Under the pieces are notes generated by a model. It was not told the origin of the DNA. It did no database searches and saw only the letters and a list, made by a program, of their open reading frames with translations. Shown piece after piece: positions 12,301 to 25,000 of a stretch of 64,000 nucleotides of DNA. The position numbers were made by a program, and so were the translations under genes. How positions within the stretch are numbered: position 1 is the stretch's first letter; the number at the start of each line of letters is the position of its first letter. The stretch spans positions 1,123,820-1,187,819 of the forward strand of contig ML133493.1 in the NCBI GenBank assembly GCA_003864495.1. Reading direction: 5' to 3'. The stretch is from Nemopilema nomurai. Its lineage: Eukaryota; Cnidaria; Scyphozoa; Rhizostomeae; Rhizostomatidae.

Positions 12301-15300
12301 ATGGTACCTTTATGAAAAATTGGCCAATTTAGTCGCAAATTGAAAGCCAATGGAAATAATACCTCTTATCACCAGTTGTATTACCACTAGTTGATATAAC
12401 AAATAAAACTTGTGCATTGCGGAATGAACTGCCATAGCTATCGGGTTAGGTAGCTAGCTGTCTACAATTACTGGCCTACAAGCCTCCTAAGTGGCAAATC
12501 ACTTGAGTCTCCGCAGCTTTTATACTGCCCAAACAGAACTGCGATGGGGACTAAGTACAAGTCCGATGGCAAGGGGTAAATGACACCCTACCCAACCTGG
12601 CTAGAGCAAAATATTTTATTGATATAATGAAGGCATGTCCCACACGCCACAACGAATGGAAAATTTTACAGCTTTCTTGATAATATAATTCACAACAGAG
12701 GATTAAGCTGTGCAGAAGGTAGGCTGCGACTATAAACTGAAGCAAATTTGAAGCTTAGACTCGACGAAAACATGTTGATTTAGACAAAAACAAGGCCATG
12801 TGGCTGAAGATAATTGTAACAAATTAGAAGGAAATGCAAGTGGATAGTCAGCCCTCTTTAATCAAAACACTTCAAAGAAGAGAGGATTAGGAGATTTTGA
12901 GTCTTAAGGGAAATAGCATATGGAAGGCAGGTGCACTTAAAATTTTGATGAACTTCTCAATTTAGCAAAGTTCTGAGCTTCCTTTTCGTCAAGCACAGCT
13001 TAATCGCAGCGCAAAGCTTCTAATCCAACATTCGTTTCTTTTCTCCTCATCAATAAGGAGGGAACGATGGAAACAAGAAAACATGCCAGCTTCCAGCTGT
13101 GGTTCTATCTTTGGAAAGCACGTCATAAAAATAATAGAGCACGCACTATTGGCCATTTTCCCCATCTACTGTGAAGTTCGGTGGAAAATCACAGTAAATA
13201 CTAAAATACCACAATTCTCAATTGCATAGGACATTTTTGCATCTCTTTTGAAAGTGCAATGCTTCCAGCCATGAAGAACGTATTGAAATTCTAGAGCATG
13301 TAATGGAAAAAGCTAGGGTTGCAAAACGCTCTAGAAAATAGTGACTTCTACGAAACTACTAGAACTTTATAACCCTCTTTAATGTATTTTCTCTGTTTAG
13401 TCTACCGTGGGTCCCCTATTAATCAGTAGATGAACTCAATAATAATTAAGGGCCTTTTTTCTAAACATTTTCTGCATCCAAAAATCTCGCTGGAGCGGCT
13501 GCATTACCCGAAATATTTTCTAAGACATCTTGCTTTTCCATAAACATGTACACGAATGGACTAGCTAGGTAAGTAGATATCCTGAAATGTGGTCGATTAC
13601 AGGAAAACAAAAGAAACCAGTTCAGGAGGTCTTGGGACCAAGACACCAAGCAAGTGCCAGCATTCAAAGCTAACTCTTTCACGACCGTGTACTCTCTCAC
13701 CAATCCCGCGAGACAGAAGCTCAACAAAGCATTGTGAATACTAACAAACTGACCTGTTCAGGCGAAAGTTTCTCTGCAATGCGGCTGCGAACGAAATCAG
13801 CAACCTCTTCGTTTGTCATCACATCCCAAATCCCTGAAGACAGTAAAAAAGACAAAATTAAATAATCGAATTGGTAAGCAACTCTCTTCCTCTTTTCAAT
13901 CGAATATGCAAACATCTTTTCAAAATTTTGATAACTTCAATAAAGTCGTAATTGAATTATTTTAACCACAGGAAGAAAATAATAATTTTTTTCTGTGAAA
14001 ACGTCTGGGTAGAGAAAGCAAATCCAAAGTACTACAGCCAAGAAAGTGCTGACATCATAGCTACAAGAAAGTTACGACATAATGGGGAAGGAAAACTATT
14101 GTAGGCTTCTCTTCTGATATTACTTAGGCCTCGTCACTGGACAAACTAAACGGAAATCTTCATACAGACTAACATGATTTAATCCAACACATCGGAACCA
14201 AAAGGGTAAAGAACTTCTAGTGGTATTTCCCCTCATTATATAACTCAATGACCCAAGTGACAAACATGGCTTCAACTAAAACTTGACGAAGTTCTGAGCT
14301 TCCTTTTCGTCAAGCACAGCTTAATCGCAGCGCAAAGCTTCTAATCCGACATTCGTTTCTTTTCTCCTCATCAATAAGGAGGGAACTATGGAAACAAGAA
14401 AACATGCCAGCTTCCAGCTGTGGTTCTATCTTTGGAAAGCACGTTATGAAAGATAACAGAGCATGCACTATTAGCCATTTTCCGTATCTACTGTAAACGT
14501 TTAAAACCCTCTTTTATGCATGTGAGAAGCAACCTTGCCCTATGAGGTAGTAGACTGCATATGTAGGCAAAATAAAGGCACCTTTAATGGTCTAATTCCT
14601 TGCACCATATACAAAAACATCACTCTAATGGCAGCAAGCAGGAGCCTTTTACGTTACAGCGAAAAGTACACTCAAAATTGCAAGTGAACAAAATTTTCTT
14701 CGAGACTTTCAAGATCCTTTCTTAATTCACGCAACAGAATAAATGAAGGAAAACTTTGTGAAAAATCGCGGAAAAGAAAATTGGCATTGAGGTGAAATAT
14801 GTTCCCCATGAAAATTGCTCTAGTATTCAATCAAGCACCAAAATTTTGCGTTGTTTTGGATGAAGGATTTTAATAGCTGGAAAGTGCCAGGAGACTGAAA
14901 TACGTACCATCGCATGCCAGGAAGATGAATTCGTGGTCATCAGTTATTTGCTTGACTGTGATATCGGGGTTCGCTGAAAAATCAAGTGAGCATTCAAAAT
15001 ATTAGATTTGTTTAATTGGAAGATGGGGGTATTCTACTAATGGAAGATCTTCTCCAAGGGGAAACTGGAAAATGGTAAACAATGCTATTGGAGTAGGAAA
15101 TATTGCTGAAAAGGGAATTGAAGCGTTTGAAATCATTAAAACTGTTAGCAGACACCAAACTGACTTTAAACTTACTATAAACTGTAGTTGCTTCTTAAAG
15201 GAAAAAACCTAGATGACTGCATGAAAAAAATGTTGTCACGATTCTATGATTCTTTGACTCTTAAACTGCTCAATAAAAAACAGGCATCATAAGCAATCCC

Positions 15301-18300
15301 GGGAATACCAAGCAAAAACCAGAACCGGATTACACGTGTTCATTAGAGGGAACTAAGATAGTAGTGCTCGTAGCTAGTTTTTTAAATTTTTGGGTCATTT
15401 TGTCATTTTCTTTCAAGTTTCTTAAAATTCTCAAGTAATGAATTCTCAAACGTGCTTCTGAGGTAAGTAGCTTATCCAGAGAGCTACTTACCTAATTCTT
15501 CATCAACGCTAAGTTGAACTCAAAACATAATTTTAAATAGAAACTCTTTGAGCTTGTCAAGTATTGTTGCAATATTCAGTGATGTTCAATGTCAAGACTG
15601 TTTCGAGTGTCAATTCGGAAAATCAAAACTGCAAATAATAAATGTTCTTTGATATTTTTGCTTTCAAAAACCTTCCCTTCAAGGAAAGCTTCCTCTGCTT
15701 AAGGCTACACTCTTGCGTTATTGATCAACAAGGCATTATTTTCAAGGCGTCGAATTAAGAAAATTTGAATTTCCACAATGCTTTATAAATGTTAAAGTCG
15801 GATAAGGAAGCGGAACATTGCGTTCAGACTTAAGAGTTAAAGTTAAAATAGCACAAGAGAATAGAAAGTGAAATTGACTGACAATTGTTTTGACCAAATA
15901 AAGACCTAGGGCCTAACACCCATTTAAAGAGTCTAAAGCTGAAAGCAAACTCCTTTTGTTTGCAAAGGTCGGTATCTTTTGTTTCGATATAAAGAGGCTC
16001 CAGCAAACTTAGGTGAAAAGGCGATCCTCCTTTCCCAACTATGTCGCACCTGTTTAAATGTCTGTCGAATGTGTACTTTATAAAGACGTGAAACCAAGAA
16101 ATATTAATGAAGTAGAGCTGACCTGTCACGATTTGCTCCTCCGCAGACTTGGCCGAATTTCTTTTAAAAATAAAATCACCCATTGCTCTAGATAATGCTA
16201 AATTTCCTGCAATCAAAACGAAGGCCATGTTAATGGTCTGCACTGGAGAATGTTAGGCCAAGGGTTTTGGTCAGTTCCTTATGGAATGCATTAAGGAGGC
16301 TGTAGTGAGTAAATCAAAGGTCCTTTGTGAATACAAACATTGCCTTTCTATCAATCCTCTCCTTACAAAATTTAACGTACTCTTCTTCCTGCAACTATCA
16401 GATAAAGAAAACAACTTTTTTTCAATACCATAGGTCGCATACCGTATGGAACAGTTACTACCAGGTATTTTAAAAACTTGCAATCTTTGGATACCATTAG
16501 TAAAATCGAGGAATTGTTTACCCAAAGCACTAGAATTGCTACTAGAATTTGACAGAGCTTTGAATTTGAACGATTTCATTGCATTTTGTGAATATGGAGA
16601 GACTTAAGTTTGCATTGAAGCATAATAAACGGTGTTCATTTAGAAGGATGAACCTGATTAGGGGTAAAAAGGTTACCGTAAACCCTTCGATTGTTCAAAT
16701 GGCAAATAAGAAAGTCGAATGTGCCACACAATGTAGAAAATTTCACGCATACTAACGGAACATGCTGCACCACGACAATGCACTTGTACAAAGTGGTGAT
16801 GTTTTACGTCATCAAGATGGGACGGTCATCATCATTATTATCACAGTCTTCATTGCTTCAAATGATTTTCTAATCGACCCACTGCCAGCCTGTGGTACTA
16901 CAGATTTTTCGCCTTCATACCATTATAGGAAAGAGCTCGTTGCGACGAAATTTCCAATCTCTCCAATTATAAATTCAACAACTACGTCTGAATGGCACTT
17001 GCGGGCACAACTCTGGATTGAAACGGTCCCATACAAACAACAGGGATTAGACGCCGCACACGGATTTCACAAAAACCTTAATTTTGGGGACGAAAATTTA
17101 CGATCGGCAAAATAACGTATGCGGCTGGCAATACAGCTAAAGACAGATTATGCTGTTCCATTGCACAAATCAGAAACAATTGAAAAGCGATCTTACTTAA
17201 TATACGATTGCAAAATCAAAACTTGCTTTTTTAAGAATTGAGACTTTATTGCCATAGCAGTGGGCATAAGGCCTGAACAATGAGAGCCTTAAAATAAAGA
17301 TGGCTTAAGCAACCTGGCCAATTGAGGTGGCGAGGAAAGCTCAGAGCATCTGCATTCACCAACAATGCGCTTTGGTATATAGAATCTCATTAACGATGCT
17401 GACTGACTGATGCTGCCTATGCTTTTGCAAAAACGTACCGTTAACTCGATTAAACTCTACCCAACCGCCTGCAGCAACTATTCTTTTCGTTTCCCCTGAG
17501 AAAAAAGAGACATTTGAGATCATCTTAACACCATCAATCAGTATTTCACAGGAATTGAAAAGACGGACCCAACATAATTGAAAAAGACTCCTGGCAAGCT
17601 TTGAGTAACTTGGAGCCCTTGTGTGAATGCAAAAGAGCACCAAATGTGCACATACAACATACTGCTTTAACAGAGTGCTCTCCGCCAAAGCACCAGTTGG
17701 CATAAACAGAACTGAAGTAAGAAGTCTGAAGATTCTGGTTAAAATCTATTTAAAATTCAACCAAGCTTGACAGTAATGCGTGTATTTTCTATTTGATTAC
17801 AAAATGCATTTCATGACCACTTTATGAAGATTACGAGCGATGCAAAGAAAATGGTATGGTAATTCCATGTAAAATTAATCAAATTGACCCTAAGCTAAAC
17901 TTTTCTAATTTTACTTTTCATCTATGTTTACCGCTTGTGATTTAAAAGAGGGATTTCAAAGGTCAATTATTCATTAACTAAAAACACAGATTTCTGCACC
18001 ATCGCTTGAGCGGAAATGACAATTGATGGCGTAACTGGGTGAGTCACCAAGGAAATACGCATGAGGATGCGCATGCAAGAGAGGTTTGAACATAATGGTG
18101 CATGTAAAATGAAAGCTTCAAGGAATGGTGAGAATATGATGGACATACTGAAGAAGAAAGAAGAGAGGCACAAAGAGTTGCGTCTGTCATCAGAGGGTGT
18201 TGGGGGAAAGCATGCACCCCATAGTGACTGGCAATCGAATTTGCCAATTGTGACTCACTCTGGGCAAATTTTAAATATTACTGGGTTTGAATGTGAAACT

Positions 18301-21300
18301 CTCACTGTTGCAGCATGGAAATTTAGTTAAAAACAGCACTCTTCATAATAAACCCAAAGGAATAAAATTTTAAGGAAAGTAATAGTAGACGATGCATGCA
18401 GAATCCGTATTTTTCTTGATAATAACTATACAGCCAAGGGCACTGCAATAACCAATTTCGCAGAATTTCTTCGGTTTAGCTCACCTTCATTGGAAGGCTT
18501 GTGGTCAAATGATAGCTCTTGAACGCGTCCTTTCACGCTTGCAATGCCCCTTGAATCACCACAATTGGCCTAAAACACGGAATCACCTTGAAGGGATATG
18601 GATACGTGCAAGAAGAAAGAACACGTGACCGCTCAAACAGGAATTCGATTCTTAGGCACATCCAGAACTATGATGCATGGCGGGTGTTCCTAGTTGGCTT
18701 GCACAAAATGAATGAACGTCGAACAATAAACAGCTCCATAGGAGACACAATGAATTTCTCATAGCCTAGCGGGCATCTTATCTGCTTAGAAAATTTGTTA
18801 GAATTTAAATTAAATACACATCGAGATTGGCAAGAAAAAAAATCTACTTCTAAATTAAAATGAAATTGAAGCAGTCCTAGTTAAATCCAAATTTCCGGTT
18901 TCAACGTAAGGTAAAATTGATTAAAACACTTTGTTAACCGTTTCAGGAACTTGAAAAGAATTTGTTTTATCTTGCTATTCAAATTCTGACCAGAAGATTT
19001 TTGACGCTGGCCTTGTTGAAACCAGAAGAGCTACAATAATGTATGACCCAAGATGTGCCAAATGCATTGCGACTCAAAAGGCATTTCATGAAAAAAACCT
19101 ATAAACCAAATTATGCATTAAGGAAAGGCAATAGACAATGGAGAGACAAATATTTTGACTGCAATTGAGGAAAACGTGAAATCCAAAATCTTCAGGCAAG
19201 ATACTCACGCAAAAAATCGTATTATTTTTTACAAGAGTGCAGATTGCAGTTGACCCTGCCATTTCGTCTTTCATGGTCTCGTCTGTAACAGAGTAATAGC
19301 TTCTAGAATCATTTTAAGTAGAATGTCCTTAAAGTTTCATAAAACCCGTAATCAACGTAGCCAAAACTGCGATGAAAACATGGCGGAGAGTACAATTCAA
19401 GTGATTAGGTTTCTTGCTGCCTTTAAATCCAATATTTGAAGCAGGTAATCGACACTAGAATAAGAAGCTTTTTGCAGATCATCCAAGACTTCAGCTTGGG
19501 AACTTGAGAAGAGTGGCCTATCATTCCCTTTTGAGATCATTTGGTGTTGGCAACACTGATGTAGTTTTGGGCTTACAACTCACTCTGTCAATCAGATGCC
19601 GTTTGGTAAGCTGAGTCATACATACCTTGCAACATATCAGCATCGCAGCTTAAGAAGCCATTCCTCAGTGCCTCTTCAATTTCTCCTTTGCCTAGTTGGA
19701 TAATGACATATATTAGTGGAAAAGAACACTTGCATCATTATAGTTTAGTACTGTACTGTGTACTCTCACGACCTTCAGTGCTGTTCGATAAAATTTTTGA
19801 TTGAAAGTTACGAGGTGGGCGCTGTAAACCATTTCTGGTAGGGAAATGCAAAACCGTCACTGAAATAGCTCCAAAGAATAAAACACGTTTCGTCTAATAG
19901 CTGTCTGAATTACAAAACTGTGGCAATCCCCCACAAGGCTCTAGTCCCTGGTCTACTTTCCCAATGGCCAAATTGTAATCAAGCATCTTTAAGACGTTTA
20001 TCTGCTTCATTGGAAGAAATGTTCAATGGCCATCGTTTTCGGCTCTTTGTACACAGTCAACTTTCCTTTGCTCGGGGGGATGTTGTCAAATTGAAATATG
20101 GTCTCAGCAGGCAGTTAAACATATGTGGGAAGGAGAGGCTCCAGGCAACAAGTAATAGAAAAAGCAATTAGAAGATTCAATGGTACAGAGCTAGCTAACA
20201 ACTAGCTATTTACTGACTTGATGCGAAAATTTACTTCGCCAACATACTTTTTTAATCAATGAAAATCAGGCTTTCAAATAAACAATCTCTGTGAAATGGA
20301 TGAAATATGATAACATAAATCAATATTCATTGCAAAAGTCGTGCTCTGTTATCAACTAATATACTTATATAAACTAATACAATATAATAAACTTTGAATA
20401 ATCAGTGGGGAAAATGATTTAGATCTTTCAGAAGCGACATATCATTAAGCTTGCATACAAGATGCACCATTTTTGTAAATGAATTGATTGACATATGATG
20501 AAGATTTGATTGATGCTTGTACTTAATAATGTTGCCTTTATGCAGGGAATTATTTTAACAAAGAGCAGAGACTTTGTAGGAAAATGTCACTAATTTGTTT
20601 GACTGATAACCAGTTTTTGGATGAACTAAGGATGAATTGCTTCTATTGAAGGAGGAAGGAATTAAAGATGTATAACTGAACAATAGAAATGTGATTTGTC
20701 TGAATTCATGAAATGCCTTTGGGTTGATCAACTGAAATTACAAAGACTGCATCTTGGTTGTTTATCATCAATGTGGAAGTCTAGCAACAAATGAATTTAC
20801 ATACTATAACTATTTTGGCTGACAATCTTCTTGTGAAGGTATTCTCCACAATAGTGTGCAACTTTTGAGCCTAAAAGGTAGACAGTGCATTAAAGTTGAG
20901 CGAAGAATAATTGTGATTGCACATTATGGCCAAAACTCAAACAGTGCCAGCCAAAACTAAAGCTATAGGTTTAGCTTTGTCAATGTGTCAACAATAAGCA
21001 ACAAATTCCTGAAATACCCTTATCTGGCACCAAAAAGTATTTAGAAAATTCACATGCTACTCAGAATAAAATTCATTTAGCAGTCAAAAGAAGATAAGTT
21101 AAAGGCAGCAAAAAAGTTATTCTAATATTAAAAAGGTTCACCAAATGTTTGATTGAAATTCCAACTATATTTTTAATCACTTCTGCAGCTATAAAAACAT
21201 TCTATTACACTCACCTCCATGACCATCAAACACAGCAAAGAAAGCTGCATCTTTGTCTTCTTTCAGTGATAGCAAAACTGTGTGCTTGTCTTCCATATCT

Positions 21301-21993
21301 TTTGTTTGAGTTAAAAGCAGAAAATGTAAAATGATCAATAGATTCAACAAAAGTTCTGATCTCTCATATTGTCTATTTACTAAACAAGTTCCAGACATTA
21401 GCATTTAAGAATACAGTTCAGAGCTTAAGCAAATTTACCTAGCTTCTAGTTTTAGAAAAAGCAAATGAAAGGTTGTAGAAAGCTAAAAAATGGTATCAGC
21501 TTACTTCAAATGCCAAGAGGATTGAGTTCCAGTTTTCAAAGTTTGAGCAAAGTGTTTGACTACACAGGAGTATGGCTACACAGGGAATATTAGTTCAAAC
21601 ATACAAAAAAGTGGCATGGCCTTTGTTATGCAACACCCAGTGAACATGGAAAACTCAAGGTAAGTCTTAGAAAGGGAAATTTGTCTTTATCAATAAGAAA
21701 TTAATTGTTACATAAGAAATAATACAATACAAAAACCCTTATTATTTATATCTTTGTTTATTGTACAAAACATTAATTAACTGTGGAATGCATTGGCAAC
21801 AAAACACTTTACCACTAAAACTTTCACACATTGTTGGAAAGTTTGAGAAAAGGAAAGTCTAATATCTATAATCATTATTGAAAAAGATACTGATTCTCCA
21901 TCCTTGCATGCATGATGCAGCAACACTGTAATTGGCATTAGAGACTACCTCAGTTTCTTTTGCAGTTACCGGCTCTGACAAAGTCTGGCCCAT
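3365..21993 (-). CDS. PP2C-type (PPM family) serine/threonine phosphatase, complete, 11 coding exons
   Basis: Metal-dependent protein phosphatase that removes phosphate from Ser/Thr residues. Coding exons in transcript order: 21993-21891, 21298-21215, 20870-20805, 19691-19626, 19282-19209, 18569-18485, 17495-17439, 16206-16123, 14973-14908, 13833-13754, 3553-3365. All junctions are GT-AG and keep frame, giving 317 residues. The start ATG has an in-frame TAA seven codons upstream. The N terminus MGQTLSEP fits the N-myristoylation pattern (Gly2, Ser6), as in PPM1A/B. Metal-site motifs are all present: R33-I-N-M-E37-D, D59-G-H-G-G, D228-G-I-W-D and G-C-D277-N-M-T, so it should be active. The tail after GCDNMTVILICLL resembles the nematode PPM-2/T23F11.1 type more than PPM1A. 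A short acidic C terminus ends at a TGA. The last intron (3554-13753, 10.2 kb) is far larger than the others. The substrate cannot be told from sequence. Confidence 0.93.
4159..4592. mobile_element. Possible non-autonomous element with imperfect terminal inverted repeats
   Basis: The left end reads CACGCTTTTTCTTTTATAAGAAACC. The reverse complement of the right end begins GCACTTTTTTATGATAAGAAACC. Inside, the segment TTCTAGTA...AAATTTTCTTA occurs twice with a 34-bp period (4193 and 4227), and CTCTAGTAC recurs near the right end. The interior has no coding capacity. This could be a MITE, or chance similarity between AT-rich ends. No target-site duplication was identified. Confidence 0.35.
5299..5386 (+). 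repeat. 37-bp tandem repeat, about 2.4 copies
   Basis: Units start at 5299, 5336 and 5373, each beginning TTTCTGTTGACTTC. The two full copies differ at one visible position (CGAATTG versus CGTATTG), and the third is cut short. The array is in the long last intron of the phosphatase gene. It is a small recent tandem duplication with no evident function. Confidence 0.9.
8167..8269 (-). mobile_element. MITE-like element, copy 2 (inverted relative to 424-556)
   Basis: About 103 bp. Its reverse complement matches the element at 424-556 end to end: GGGCATTTCACTCTTGCAAA, then GCGTACGAGAT, CAATAGGATTT and the AGTGATTTGC end. It lacks the internal duplication of copy 1. The ends form the same imperfect inverted repeat. 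It lies inside the long phosphatase intron. Confidence 0.55.
12968..13176 (+). repeat. 210-bp direct repeat, copy A (downstream side of PP2C exon 10)
   Basis: This segment is repeated in the same orientation at 14289-14497, about 1.32 kb away. The first 155 bp differ at only two visible positions. The last 50 bp hold about ten differences including a one-base indel. Similarity reappears further on (ACCCTCTTTAATG near 13374 against ACCCTCTTTTATG near 14506), so the ancestral unit was probably longer. The pair brackets phosphatase exon 10 (13754-13833). No coding capacity was seen. Confidence 0.9.
14289..14497 (+). repeat. 210-bp direct repeat, copy B (upstream side of PP2C exon 10)
   Basis: Partner of 12968-13176, in the same orientation, located in the intron between phosphatase exons 9 and 10. 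Both copies contain the diagnostic strings GTCAAGCACAGCTTAATCGC and ATGCCAGCTTCCAGCTGTGG. It may be a dispersed repeat family present twice locally, or a local duplication. Confidence 0.9.
15461..15493. repeat. Perfect 12-bp inverted repeat (hairpin) in a PP2C intron
   Basis: AGGTAAGTAGCT at 15461-15472 and its exact reverse complement at 15482-15493 are separated by 9 bp. The stem includes AGGTAAGT, the consensus 5' splice donor, so the same donor-like string is readable on both strands. It lies in the intron between exons 8 and 9. Confidence 0.85.
16762..16953 (+). mobile_element. Possible degenerate mariner-like transposase fragment
   Basis: One plus-strand frame reads MLHHDNA and, after a gap with a poly-Ile stretch, FIASNDFLIDPLP...TDFSPSYHY followed by KELVATKF. 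The order recalls the C-terminal catalytic part of mariner transposases: an HHDNA motif, then a PP-x-SPDLAPSDYH-like motif, then a Lys-rich segment ending in RF or KF. The spacing between the two acidic motifs is about nine residues longer than the usual 34, and there is no N-terminal part. I saw no terminal repeats. It lies antisense in the intron between phosphatase exons 7 and 8. Similarity is weak and was judged from memory. Confidence 0.3.
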
Positions 21994-22014
21994 GATTAGC
22001 AACCTTTGAAGTTA

Positions 22015-25000
22015 AAAAATTCTTTAAAGAGCATTAAAATGTCAAACACTCACATGGTATGAAAAGGATGATCAAAACATGTAGAAAAGCATGGTCTGAT
22101 AATTTTTCTTGCTCTAAAATTCAATGACAAACGTAAATTTAAGTAGATCCTGTTAAAAACCCATGCAAATTACAGTAAACCCATTTTATGCAAATACTGA
22201 ATAGACTATTAAAATAACATTTTTAGCACAACTAAAAATCAAAATTTGTGTGAATGACATTAATAACCATGCCTAAAAATTGAGAAGCAATAGAGTGGGA
22301 GTTTGTTAAATTCAAAGAGCTGATAGAATTAGTAATGAGCAAATCTTTACTTGTTCTAAAACAACAGGATCCTTAAGTGTCATTAAATTCTGGATAATTA
22401 AGGATGGTTTATTTCTTGCTTGAGCCAAATGCATATTATGGAGGCATCAGTTTCAATAACAACTTGAGAGTATTTTCTTCTGTTGCAGTAAACAGTGTTA
22501 TGTCTAATATAAGATTATAGGATGAGTGTAGCAATAAAGAATGCTGTATGATCCTTTTTAGAATATACTTACTCAAATATCTTACATGCAAATAAACTAG
22601 ATGTAATTAATATTAACTAAAATATTATGAAGCAAACAAATATATTTGTTGTTAAGTGACTACATTTTCAATCAAATAAGCATGAGAAAGTAGATACAAC
22701 AATTGATATTAAGCAACTCTCAAAGATGAAGAAAAGGAGCATGTAACTTGTAAGACAGAGTTTCCACATGTTGTAATTTTTCACAATAAATGCATGATGC
22801 AATAAGAAAATTTATTTTTAAAGCTTTTTAAAAAAGGAAAAAAGAAACAGACAGGCTATGCAAAAAAGTAAAATTATATAAAATCCTGTCACTCTCAGAA
22901 GCTGACAAATTTTGAAAACTACTCATTTTTTGAAGCCAATAGACACTTGCTTGAAAAATAAAATGATAACGGCATATAATAAGGCTGTTGCTTATTCTTA
23001 ACTAAGAATATATTAAGCACCAATGGCTAACATTCACCCTAAACTGTCTCAAGTGTTTTAAAACATGGCACAAAACTGATATTCTTATCATTCAAAGGAA
23101 TGAAACAAGGGATTTCTACTTTAAGGAACATTTTCCTACCGAAATTCTCTAATATGCAAAAATGTATCTAAACACTCTTATAATGTCACAAATAATCACA
23201 GAGAGTCTTTGTTAAATCAAAATTGCACATGGCCATATTTCATGCATCTAAAGATAAAAATCTTAGCAAATTGTTGCTCCCTTATAACAAAGCAAAGACT
23301 TATTGTTTTTTTTATGGGACACTTCTGTCAACAAAATGTAGCGTAAATATTGACACTTTTTCAATTAAAATGCTCAGTGAAAAACTATAGAGCAAATAAA
23401 AAACATGACACCATGCATAAATCTAAACAAGAAGAATAATTCATTTAAAAAAAAATCCTGCCTTTACCAATCAATTCTCCTAATAATTGCAAAACAATTA
23501 CAATTTGATTAAAGAAGAAAGTACCACAAAAAGCAATGTACAATTTAACACTTTTCTTGATTAAATTCCGATTATGTTTACTTTCCCATTTTTTAATGCT
23601 GACACAACAAATTCTGGTCCCCATGATAGCTTACTTTTACAACAAAGAGGGCATGCCGGACACAAATATCTGAATTAAAATTAAAGAAAGTTAAAGGATA
23701 TATACTTTGAGTTACCGATTAATAAAGAACTTTTTTGAAAATCATGCGCAATGAATGGCAGTATTCCTAAGTTATAAAAGGCCACGATGATGACGCCGAT
23801 CGAACTAGAAAAGTGGACAACCAAAGACTCCCAGATCGACGGCTCTTTACTTTGCGTAGAAAACTCAGGATTTAGAAAAGGAAGCTTGAGCTTTACCAAA
23901 ACCACCCTGACACAAATTTCTCCTAAGGGATGCAGATGTACATGACATAGAGTTCTTGTGCGTTCTTCGCTTTAAATATGTACTTTATTCGTTGGGATAC
24001 AATAAATGTCTGAGATATCATCAGATTAATGTTCTTTTAAATTAGTAAATAAATAACATATCAATAAGTATTGCCTCCGAAATACTTTCGAAGGAAAGAT
24101 ACTGATATCCGCGAAAAAGATAGTCACGCTGGGCAAGGAAAAAGAGCTAATCTTCGGGAATTTCCTTCACTTGACAAGTAGCAGGTTTAGGCCGGGGCAA
24201 CACAGCTCAAGTATCGCGGGCGGATGTGCGAAAATGTATCGCAGATATATCACCACAAATAGGCAAAGTAGAGCAATTATAAAGTATTAACAATTATCGT
24301 AAGCACCATTGAATCAAGGCATACCGATGTTTACTTTATGTGCATTTTCACTTTTCTGCTCGCTAAAATTATTTGATCCTCCAAGCTGCTTATCGTTTCG
24401 CAAACCTGTTTGGTTATCTTGTTTAATTGAATTGAAATGAAGTGAATTGTTTACGGTTGCTGACCTCGCTACTTGATATTGTTGTACCTTGACTCCCTGT
24501 CACCCTAGTTAGAGTAGACTAACTCTAATGGAGTAGACATACTTTTTGGCAATTGTAATCGTGAACAAGGGTTTGTTTGGTCTTCGCTCAGTTTTAATTG
24601 TGCATTGGTTTTAAAATATTTTTCACCGGTTGGGAATTCACATTAAAAACTCTCTTAATAATGTAGCGAAACTGATGGTAAAACAGGGCTGGCGATTTGT
24701 ATTAGAAAAAGTGGGGAGGCAAAATTCGAATATTATGACCCTCTTTCTATTTCTTTACACATGGCCTTGAAAGATATTTTGCTCTACAAAGTATCGAGGG
24801 GGGGGGGGGTGGCTGGCGTGTATGTATATTTATTTATTGTTTTGCAGATCGGTTTCTACAGCCATGCAGCATAAGTTAAATGTAAGCCAGACAAATGGGT
24901 TCAGCGTTATTATAGGGCATATGAAAGTGCAACATGAAAGTTCTTTGTCTAAAATGACACAACAAGTACCAACTGAGACAACAACACAATTCTAAACAAT

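Larger units (their letters stand above)
3554..13753 (-). other. 10.2-kb last intron of the PP2C gene
   Basis: The donor reads CAG|GTCAGT at 13754/13753 and the acceptor TTTTCAG at 3554. The flanking exons join in phase 0 to give the unbroken conserved run SPEQ-ICEALLSHCL, so no missing exon is needed. I found no nested gene on either strand. It holds a possible TIR element (4159-4592), a 37-bp tandem array (5299-5386), an inverted MITE copy (8167-8269) and one copy of a 210-bp direct repeat (12968-13176). Confidence 0.8.
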
